Below are positions 11,800 to 20,907 of a stretch of 64,000 bases of DNA, in pieces. Location: positions 22,828,896 to 22,892,895 of the forward strand of contig CM043960.1 of the NCBI GenBank assembly GCA_014529385.2, in the 5' to 3' direction. The notes beneath the pieces were generated by a model that did no database searches, was not told the DNA's origin, and worked only from the letters and a program-made list of their open reading frames with translations. The DNA comes from Adiantum capillus-veneris. Taxonomy: Eukaryota > Streptophyta > Polypodiopsida > Polypodiales > Pteridaceae. The translations under genes and the position numbers were made by a program. Numbering within the stretch: the stretch's first letter is position 1; every line of letters starts with the position of its first letter.

Positions 11800-13400
11800 G
11801 TTGCCAAGCTAATCAGACAAATTGGGAAAAGGAAATGAGGAACCCTCCCATAGTGGAATTTGAGGCAGGATCTCAAGTGGACTTGGATCTGCAATCTTAC
11901 TGGGGAGATGGGGGCTCTGTTAGAACAATGGAGAGCAAACCTCACTCACTGAAAACCTTACCTTCATACTTAGGAGAGTATGAAGCAAAATTCGAGATTA
12001 GAGAACTTCCCTCACGAAGAATCTCATCAGAAAAAGTCATGGACTCGCAAGGATTGATAGAGATCTTGTCAACACCAGTGACATGCACTATCTCTCTAGC
12101 TGAGCTTTTGAGGTTAAGACCACATATGTGGACCACTGTAGGAAAATGCTTGGAGAAATTTGGGGTAAAAGACCCAACATCGAGACTGCAAGAGGGTATA
12201 CAAGAGCTGGGTAAACCACAAAAGAACGCTAAGCCTGTACCCTTAAACAAGGTCGGAGAGTATTGCGAAGGTGAAGAGGGGAATACAACCTTACCAGTTG
12301 AATTCCAAGGAGTAAACACGATGGCAATACTAGACAGCGGAGCTGGGGTAGCCATTGCTACAAAAGAAATCTGGAAAAAATGGGGGAAACCAGCAATAAG
12401 GAAGACTAGGTTGAAACTCCAATTAGCAGATGGACACATGGAGAAACCTATGGGGTTATTAGAGAAAGTTGTAGTGACTTCTTGCGGCATTGAATACGAA
12501 CATACTTTTGCTATTGTCGATTTTGGCAAGGAGAATAACTATGATATCATACTGGGAAGACCATTCATGAGACAGTTGAAAATGGTCCAAGATTGGGGCT
12601 ACGATCACATATACCTGAGAAATATGGAAACCACTACACGTGTGAACCTGAAAGACCATAGCTACAAAGATGTGAACCGAACACCGGTAGAGGAGTTTGA
12701 TTCAGCTACTTTGGCAGGATCCGAATTTCCAGCTTGGTTAGGTAAACCCAAGGAGTTATGGATGTGTGGAGCTTCGCAATGTGGAAGTCTGAAACGAGAA
12801 GAATGTGTTTTAGAAAGGGCTATCGAAGACGAAGCTTATATAGGAGAACCCTTTCCAGAGGACACGCTTGAACCATTAGAATGGACACACATTCTAGCAA
12901 CCCTAGATGTTTGTGCAATTCCGGATGGTCCCACAACGAAATTTTGCGACAAGGACGGGTACGACGTGGTTCCGTACTTCATGTTGAGAACTGTACTCGA
13001 AAAAGAAACTGAAAAGAACGATACACTGGGAAAGGAAGATGAAGAAGAGGTGTTTCACGACATTCCCGATCATCCTGAGTGGGGAAATGAAGCAGACAAC
13101 GAGTCAACGGACAATTCAAGCGGAGACGAAGAAACTATAACGGATGTCCGATTTTATGATTTTCCGAACCAAACTAAACAACGCCAGAAACGCTATAGAG
13201 CAAAGAGAAAAACAAAGGGAGTTAGAACCAATCCAATGCCTAGAATAAGAGGAAAAAATCAATTCCTAATGCTAGTAAAGGCGGAAGATTGTGTTAAGGA
13301 CAAGATTTCTGGAAGAATGAGAGGCAATGATCAAAAGAGCTTACGAAAAAATAAAAAAAGGCTCAAGAAATCAAGTTCAAAGGAATGGAACGAAAACTGA
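11800..13400 (+). CDS. Element B protease (first retropepsin) and linker
   Basis: The polyprotein-cutting protease. It has the conserved lead-in (CTISLAELLRLRPHM), then VGEYCEGEEGNTTLPV, the catalytic MAILDSGAGVAIATKEIW near 12.33 kb, LQLADGHMEKPMGLLEK, FAIVDFGK and ILGRPFMRQ near 12.55 kb. Residues after the protease form an acidic and then basic linker toward RT (EEFDSATLAGSEFPAWLG, FYDFPNQTKQRQKRYRAK) that element D shares. Length and order are normal for a plant Ty3/gypsy pol, but this is only the first of two protease-like domains in the element. Confidence 0.88.
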
Positions 13401-15130
13401 AACTGAAAAATCAGAAAAGAACAAGCGCAACAGAGAACACACGGAGTCCAAGATAGAACGTAGAAACAAGTACAGAGAGCTCAAGAAAACTCTGAAAGAA
13501 GTTTGGACGACAGAAATTGAGAGTGGAGAGGACGAAAATGCCAAAATCAAGGAAAACATGGATGTTCCCTCTCACTATAGGAAATTCACAATAGAGGATA
13601 GGAAGGTGGTATTAACCCAACCTATTCGAGAGAGGAAGGAGAACGAATCTTATGACGGACCGGAGGATGCAAAAAAAGTTGATTTAGCAGCTCCAGGTGA
13701 GCCACCTAGACCGGTGTACATAGCCACAGATTTGTCTCCAAGCGAGGAAGAGAGACTTTTGAGTCTTCTCAGAGAGTATAGGGATGTGTTTGCATGGTCT
13801 TATAAGGACTTAAAGGGAGTTGACCCATCGATATGCCAACACACAATCCCACTGAAACAAGACGCAAAGCCTAGCAGACAGAGACCATACACATATAATG
13901 ATACGTTTGCTAAGCGAATCAAAGAAGAGATAGATAAGCTAATGGAAGCTGAATTCATATACGAGATTGAACACACCGATTGGGTATCTCCGATTGTGGT
14001 GGTACCCAAGAAGAACGGAAAACTCCGAGTGTGTGTCAACTTAAAGAAAGTGAATGCTGCAACAATCCGGGACAATTATCCCCTGCCGATAACTGATCAT
14101 GTTCTAGAGCGTGTATCAGGGAAAACAGCATACTCTTTTCTTGATGGTTTTCCAGGATATAACCAGCTAACCATAGCACTGGAAGATCAACATAAAACAG
14201 CTTTTGCAACGGAGTGGGGAATTTATGCTTATCGGGTTATGCCTTTTGGTCTAACCAATGCTCCCGCAACCTTCCAGAGGCTGATGACGCATGCTTTCAA
14301 AGAATACTTAAGGTTGTTTCTAGAAATATACATGGATGACTTATGTGTACATTCTCTTCTGAGAGATGAGCATCTAGAACACCTAAGAAAAGTATTTGAG
14401 AAATGTAGGACATATCGCATTTGTCTCAATCCTGAGAAATGTGTGTTTATGGTCCGACAGGGCAGAATTCTGGGACATATTGTCTCACAAAACGGAATAT
14501 CCACAGATTTAGAGAAGATAAAAGTTATAGTGGATATGCCTAGACCAACCAATGCCAAACAAGTACAGAGCTTTATGGGACATTGCGGATATTATAGACG
14601 ATTCATTTACATGTACGCTATAATAGGCCAACCACTTTACAGACTAATAGTGAACTTTGAATGGACAGAGGAGTGTGAGGAATCGTTCAAGAAATTGGAG
14701 GCACTCATTACTGCTCCAGTCTTGAAATCACCAGATTGGGAGAAGATATTCCATGTGCATATAGATGCTTCGGCATATGCAATAGGATGCATTCTGGCTC
14801 AGCCAGAAGAAGGAAACATGGATTTTTCTATCTGTTACGCCAGTCGACAACTCAACAATGCAGAGAAGAATTACACCACAACAGAGCGAGAAGGATTAGG
14901 AATGATATATGCTGTGAAGAAATTTCGGCATTATCTTCTAGCCAACAAGTTTGTGTTTTTTACGGATCACCAAGCCTTGCTCTACCTAGTGAATAAACCA
15001 TGCAATACCGGGAGAATAGTGAGATGGTTCATTATCTTACTGGAATTCGACTTCACTGTAGTAGTAAAGAAAGGAAAAACACATCTTAGAGCTGATCATC
15101 TTTCGCGATTGACGAATGGAGAAGACCCTA
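13400..15130 (+). CDS. Element B reverse transcriptase and RNase H
   Basis: RT motifs run in order: GVDPSICQHTIPL, RQRPYTYNDTFA, FIYEIEHTDWVSPIVVV, LRVCVNLKKVN, SFLDGFPGYNQL, YRVMPFGLTNAPATFQRL, and the catalytic YMDD in EIYMDDLCVHS at about 14.33 kb. RNase H follows with FHVHIDASAYAIGCILAQ (first catalytic Asp), CYASRQLNNAEKNY, TEREGLGMIYAVKKF and FFTDHQALLYLV (later catalytic Asp), ending ADHLSR at 15.1 kb. Only one RNase H is recognisable, unlike the dual RNase H of some Tat-lineage elements. The set looks complete. Confidence 0.92.
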
Positions 15131-15199
15131 TAGGAGTAGATGACGAACATGCCAGACGCGTACTTGTTCAACATAGAAATGATACCGAAGTGGTCTCAA

Positions 15200-16850
15200 A
15201 ATGTCGTTAACCTATTAACCTATGGAGGAGAGTTCGATAGAAGAGAATACAACCTGAAACATATTGCTATTCAGCAATCCAAGAATCTTCAATTGGTTGC
15301 AGGAAGGTTGTATCAATTGGGAAATGATCATGTTTTACGACTATGCATCAATCCTGAGGAATATAATATATATCTGCGCGAAGCACATGTTCAGGAATGT
15401 GCATTTCATTGTTCAAGAAGGAACACATATAGGAATTTGTTACAATTGGGAGTCTATTGGCCAGGAATGAAAGAAAGCGTACATGAATATGTCACTGTAT
15501 GTATTGTATGTTCATCAAAACCGCCAGCAGAGTATTCGACATTATATCAGATAATGATCGCTCCAGAATGGAGTCAGTATATTGTTGAATATCTCACAAA
15601 TAGAACTTTCCCAGAAGGAACGTCAAAAGCTCGTCAGAAATCTGTAGAGACAGAAGCTAGAGATTACGCTTTAATAGGAGATCAACTCTATAAGAGAGGT
15701 AAAGACAACCAGCTTAGGATTTGCGCATCAGAGTCTGAGTATGTGATAATCCTAGAGCAAGCTCATGGAGGAGTAGGTGGAGGCCATTTCTCAGGTGATA
15801 AGACAGCAAAACTTGTCTTAGCCGTAGGAATATGGTGGCCAACATTACATATGGACGCTGAGGAATACGTTACACGGTGTGATGACTGTCAGCGGACCAA
15901 AGTACCACTTAAAAGAGATGATATGCCGCTTAGACCAATGATGGGGGCAAGAGCTTTTGCAAAATGGGGGATTGATTATGTCGGACCCATTTCACCTCCT
16001 GCATATAAGACTCATGCACAATACATCATTGTGGCTACAGACTATCTAACAAAGTGGGTCGAAGCAAAGGCAACTCAAAAAGCAGATGCCAGGACCACGG
16101 CACAATTTCTGTATGAATACGTCTTTGTACGATATGGATTGCCAATAGAAATTGTGAGTGATCGAGGCACACATTTTATAAATGAAGTGATAAAGATCCT
16201 TCTAGATGAATTCATGGTAATCCACAGGAAATCAGCCCCGTATCATCCACAAGCAAACAGACAAGCTGAAGCAACAAACAAAACTATATGCACGGTCCTT
16301 ACGAAGATTGTATCTGAGTCGAGAACTGACTGGGACCAGAAGTTGCATTCAACATTATGGGCATATAGGGTAGCATATAAAACATCAATAGGAACGACCC
16401 CATATAACATGGTTTTTGGGCTAAATGCTATCTTACCAATAGAATTCTTGATTTCAACCTTAAGGGTGGCTAAGGATCTAGAGTGGACAGGGCACGACCT
16501 TTCTGATAGAATAGATGACCTGGAAAAGCTAGATGAGCTTCGCCTAAAAGCAGTAGCTTCTATCTACGCTCAAAAAAGGCAACAAAGAAATTTTTTGATA
16601 AGCATGTGCGGACTAAAGAGTTTAAGGTTGGGGACTATGTCCTCGTTTACACTCTGAAACAGCATGCTAAGAAGCTTAAAAAGCGAGGGATGGGACCTCT
16701 GGTGATTAAAGATCTATCACCAAGTGGAGCCGTCAAGCTTGCTACATTAGACGGAGAAGAAATGCCTAATTGGATTAGTGGATGCAGAGTGAAAAAGTAT
16801 CTTTTGCCGCTAACCCAAGACATACTTCTCAAAATACATCAAGAAGAGTT
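15200..16850 (+). CDS. Element B integrase with a duplicated zinc-binding module
   Basis: Two integrase zinc modules stand in tandem: about 15281-15511 (VAGRLYQLGNDH ... H ... H ... CIVC) and about 15665-15889 (IGDQLYKRGKDN ... H ... H ... CDDC). Each has H-x6-H-x30-C-x2-C, and matching residues are exactly 126 amino acids apart. The catalytic core follows (WGIDYVGP, VATDYLTKWVEA, YHPQANRQAEATNK, LWAYRVAYKT, about 15.92-16.43 kb). A C-terminal domain comes next (FKVGDYVLVYTLKQHAKKL, MGPLVIKDLSPSGAVKLATLDG) and leads into a basic coiled stretch. No chromodomain is present, which separates B from elements C and F. Confidence 0.9.
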
Positions 16851-16959
16851 GCGTGTCCAGAAAAAGAAAAAGATTGTGGAGGAAGCGCAAGCAGAGGCGA
16901 AGGAAAGAATGGAGAAAAGAAGACTACTGCGTCAGAAACAGCGCAATGAAGGAGCAATA

Positions 16960-17367
16960 CAAATAAACGCAGTCAGTATAACAGAAATGGATAATGACAA
17001 AGAAGAACCCATCATTGAATGCAAAGTAGGAACCAACCAAATCAAAGCCAGAGCACTATTGGATTCAGGAGCTCAAGCTAACCTACTGTCACTCAGTTTG
17101 TATAGACAATTGACAAATGACACTAAACTACAAACTACCAAGCAAGAGTTAAAGAGTTACTCTGAGAATTCAATCAAAACTGTCGGATGCACAGTTTTAC
17201 ATATACAGATTAACCAATATGTGTATCCTCATATGTTTTACGTGGTTGAAGACCAAGCTACACAACTGCCATTATTGCTAGGACAACCATGGCAGAAGCA
17301 ATACAATGCAATGATTGACTGGAGTTCTAATTCAGTGCTTATCAAATACGAAGGTGAAAGTCAATAA
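16960..17367 (+). CDS. Element B second retropepsin-like domain, after integrase
   Basis: After a lysine-, glutamate- and arginine-rich helix (EEAQAEAKERMEKRRLLRQK), the frame shows another aspartic-protease-like unit: IIECKVGTNQIKARALLDSGAQANLLSL at about 17.0-17.09 kb, VGCTVLHIQINQYVYPH, FYVVEDQ and LLLGQPWQKQYNAMIDW near 17.27 kb. The order [VALLDSGAQ-strand-flap-LLGQPWL] is that of retropepsins, including the D-S-G-A catalytic triplet. Ty3/gypsy elements normally have a single protease between gag and RT. The same domain lies in the same place in D, and its C-terminal half is in E, so it is a family trait. Whether it cuts anything is unknown. It may be a binding or dimerisation domain. 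Confidence 0.8.
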   Translation, partial: QINAVSITEMDNDKEEPIIECKVGTNQIKARALLDSGAQANLLSLSLYRQLTNDTKLQTTKQELKSYSENSIKTVGCTVLHIQINQYVYPHMFYVVEDQATQLPLLLGQPWQKQYNAMIDWSSNSVLIKYEGESQ

Positions 17368-17379
17368 GTTAAGTTCACC

Positions 17380-18087
17380 AAAGGAGCAGAGCCAACTCCA
17401 AAGGACGAATCTAAAGACAAAGGTAAACAACAACCCGAGAAAAAGAAGAAGCAATGGCGACCAAAAGTTTCTTTACAACCGGATTACTCTTCGACAAGGA
17501 ATTCTCAACAGTGGATAAGGAAGACAAGCAATATTATAACTGCTCAACCTTGGGAAAAAACGGAGTCAAAGTTGGTATGGAGACCAAAAAAGGTTGTGCC
17601 AGAGAACACAAAGGTGGAAAACAGAGTCTTCAATACCAGACAACAGAGTGATTCCAGACAATCAAGGACAGTGAAACAGATCTGGATTCCAAAGAAGTTC
17701 ATGACGGCACAAAGCTATAGCAAGCAAATTTGGATCCCAAAGATTTGTAAACAGGAACTCCCTTCAGTACAATCAACGAAAACTCCTAGGTATTTCAAGG
17801 CGAGGAAATCACCACAAAGGACATAGCAGGTTTGGGTCGCAAAGAGTTTGTGGCAAGCACAAGCGAAGCGGAAGCAGATTTGGATTGTGCAAAAGAACAA
17901 CAAGGTAAAGATGAATCCATCTACTGATTCTACTACCGAAGTATCACCAACCCAAAACCCGACCACCAATCCTTCAATCAAACAAAGAGCAGCTTTATTG
18001 GAAAGACTGTTGTATCATCGCTCTACAATTGCATTGGAAACTTATGACCAAAACAACTACAATGCTTCGCCCACAGACACTTCATAG
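17380..18087 (+). CDS. Element B W-x-P-K repeat tail
   Basis: A short, basic, serine- and glutamine-rich region in which a motif like Q-x-W-x-P-K recurs: QWRPKVS, VWRPKKV, QIWIPKKF, QIWIPKIC, then weaker QVWVAKS and QIWIVQK, about one per 20-35 codons between 17.45 and 17.9 kb. The region follows the second protease-like domain and ends just before the internal purine tract. The same repeated motif sits at the same place in D and E. I do not know the function. Regular Trp-Pro-Lys units in a basic chain suggest nucleic-acid or partner binding. Reading frames are not continuous, so the exact protein is uncertain. Confidence 0.55.
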
Positions 18088-18108
18088 TCGTCCGGGAGGA
18101 CTCAGACT

Positions 18109-18122
18109 AGGAGGGGGGGAGG
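18109..18122 (+). other. Element B internal purine tract
   Basis: AGGAGGGGGGGAGG follows the end of the first coding block. It resembles the polypurine tract before the 3' LTR at 24221 (GGAGGGGGGGAG). Element D has a tract in the same place (51718-51735). Such a tract can prime plus-strand DNA synthesis, as a central tract or as a relic of an older LTR edge. No LTR begins here. Confidence 0.6.
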
Positions 18123-20902
18123 TATACAGGTATACAGAAGTTACAAAGCAGCTACAAGCGCCAAAAACAAAGAAAAACAAAAATTATATTACAAGGGCAG
18201 TGTCTTACATGATTTTGCAATTTTTATGTTTGATTGCAGATATTGATAATATTTATGCCCTTATATACCTTGTTTTGCAACAAGAAGAGATCAAATGATG
18301 AATTTGGGTCTCTAGACGTGTAAATATCACTAAATAAGAGTGTTTTTGGAGCAAAAAAGTGAAAAAAAGTGGTAATCCAAGTCCAGAAATCACAAATAAG
18401 TGTATATTCAAATACACAGGGTTACCAGCTATTTATCGTGTATGTTTGGAATTTTTTGGCTTCAATTTGCTATTTTCCTTTATTTTTTATGATTTTCTTG
18501 ATAAAAGTAAAAGAAAAATAAAAAAGCAGGTGAAATGAGATCGAAAAAAAGAAAAGAATAGACGGTGATGGTCCTAATGACAAGGGCAACCCATGGTAAA
18601 AATTGGGTACAATTCTGAAAAAGTTGTGGAAAGCCCGAAATGACAGAATTTTGGCAAAGTGGACAGATTTCTCAGAAACAGGTCAAACGGAGTCCAAATT
18701 GAGAAATTTCAAATCCTAAAGTGCATTTCACGACGAGATAGGAGCACATGTCAAATTTGGTAACAAGTGATCCGGGAAGTCCGAAGTTAAGTATTTTTCA
18801 CTTCACTTTCAAGCTCATTTCCACTATTACCTTCTTGGAGAGAGCAAAGAGCACACAGGAGCATCCGACCTTCTACCGCCTTCTACGACTGCTACGAGAG
18901 CTCAGAGGACACCAGACATGAGAGGTAGACTCGTTGCCATAAGCTTTTGATGCTTATCGTTAACTTTTGTCGCGAAAACTGACCAAAACCAAGAAACAAG
19001 AGCAGACGGGGAATGGGGAGGAACGCTAGGTAGGGGCACAACCGCCTAACCAAACCTTGCAAGAACTTAGAGGTGGGTTACCCTAACATAGAAGATGGGT
19101 TTCTAACACTCAAAGCTCGAGAAAGAACGACTTGAAAAACCCTAGGTCAACAGAGCTTGCAAGAGGCAAACAGAAAAAAGTTGTCGAAACGACACAAAAC
19201 TTCTCAGGAAGCTTAACAACATCGAGGGCAATGCAACCATGGAGTATCTCCAAGTTTGGATCACCAAAAGTAGGTTGGAACAACCGATTCGGCTGCGGAC
19301 ACACAAAGCGTCATTTTGGCATAGCGGCTAAAATTGACGACGAAATGACATGAAACTTCACAAGCAGCTTCAAATATACATGGATGACTTATGTTTGCAA
19401 GCAAAACCCAAAAGAAAGCTGATTCACTTACCGATGGTGAAAAAGACGCTTTCGGGCAACCAAATGGAGAAAGATGGAGAACGGGGAGCCAAAGTCAAGT
19501 TCAACCAAATAGGTGGCTTCACAACATATCCAATGAGCTGGAAATGCAACTCTCGAGAAGAAAAGTTGAAGAAATTCAACTCCAAGGCAAAAAGACGACT
19601 TCGGAGACTGAAATGCCTATAAGGGGGCTTTTTAGCTAAACTAATGACTTTTTAAGTTGAAAACTAGTTAGCAGGGCTTAGGGCACTAGCACAAAGCATT
19701 CTTTGCACAAAAAGACCAACATTTCAAGAAAAGACATCATACGCGTATGATGTCTCACAGCATGATTTTCACATCCTTTTCAACATTTGAGTGCATAGCC
19801 TCATTCCACATGTTAATCACATCCTATGAACCAAGTATCACGAGAATTGGAGTTAGAAAACCCAAGGAAAACCAAAAAGACGCAAAGTAGGCCATAAAAT
19901 TGATTTTTGGTCCTAATTTTGTCAAAATAACTCCAAACTCATTGAAACTTTGTAGGATTGTTGATTAACACATCTATAAGCTATCTGGAACTAAAAAGCA
20001 CCATTTTGACACAAAAGACATCATACGCGTATGATGTCTATTTGCACTTACAGAGCCAAAACTGCTCATTTGGCATCATACATCCATTATATATATCTAA
20101 TACATGCTACATATGAAGTTTGGAACCATTTGGTCAAGTGGATCACCCCATTAGCCCAATTGAGGGAAAATCCTTCATCCAAAGCCTATTTTAGCCCAAA
20201 TTCAACATACTCAAGTCCAAACCAAGATTTGAGTAGAGACAGTCCTTCACTAGTACATGGGGAGTCCACAGAATCAATCCCATGAAAAATTGATGAAAAA
20301 GACATCATACGCGTATGATGTCTCCAGAGCCATTTTTAGCCCAAAATCTATCCAAAATTCATAAATCCACTGAATAAGCCTATCTAAAGCCATATCCAAG
20401 CTTATAGAGAAATTTGGTCCAAAAATACACTAAAAGACATCATACGCGTATGATGTCTCACTATGTGATTTTGGCACCTCAGGGCTTCAACCACCAAACA
20501 GAAGTGATCTACATGCCATTTGAAGGTGAACCACCAAGTTTTATCCAATTTGGATCATAAAATCCAATTCCCTTTCAAAATTTTGCCAAGAGCCTGATCT
20601 AGACTAAACTGGCCAAAACTTGACCAAATGGGATCCAAACTCAAATCCAAGCATATGATACTCATGTATACACTATCAGCTACAAGCACAACCAATATGA
20701 AGTCATTTTGACACAAAAGACATCATACGCGTATGATGTCTCCAGCATGATTCTGAGCCCAGTTTGCATATTTTTTCACCTACCCTGCATCCTTAGGCCC
20801 TGAATAGCTCATGTTTCAATTTTCAAGTCATTTGAATAGTTAAAAGCTTCATTTCGGCCTTCAGTACTAAAAAGACGCTAACTTCTGAAATTGGAGTTAC
20901 AG
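18123..20902 (+). other. Element B spacer with a candidate intron upstream of the 3' ORF
   Basis: About 2.8 kb lacks convincing coding sequence; open frames of 60-90 codons here have no recognisable motif. At 18918 an ATG is followed by AGAG|GTAGAC, a donor-like site at 18925. An acceptor-like TTACAG ends at 20902, six bases before the ATG of the 3' ORF. Joining ATGAGAG to GATCCATG keeps the frame of that ORF. Element D shows the same ATGAGAG|GTAAGT and an AG acceptor, also in frame. The candidate intron (18925-20902) holds all five palindromes. Spliced subgenomic RNAs have been proposed for the extra ORF of Athila elements; here it is inferred from sequence only. Confidence 0.6.
19732..20741. 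repeat. Element B array of five identical 24-bp palindromes
   Basis: Five identical perfect palindromes (half-site AGACATCATACG followed by its reverse complement) lie at 19732-19755, 20016-20039, 20300-20323, 20435-20458 and 20718-20741. Start-to-start spacings are 284, 284, 135 and 283 bp. The DNA between them is only loosely similar from unit to unit, yet the palindromes show no change. The centre ACGCGT contains a CGCG core, as do the best sites of element A. Confidence 0.95.
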
Positions 20903-20907
20903 GATCC

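Noticed and set aside
11942-12529. 195-codon minus-strand frame over the B protease
   Set aside because: Antisense shadow of a clear protease on the plus strand; composition is that of a reverse-complement frame.
19350-19622. Small frame with IYMDDLC as a second reverse transcriptase
   Set aside because: Only about seven residues match RT. The rest has no RT motif and lies in a non-coding spacer.
19732-20741. Regularly spaced identical repeats as a CRISPR array
   Set aside because: Spacers are about 260 bp or 111 bp, the repeats are perfect palindromes, and the setting is a plant retrotransposon. No cas genes.
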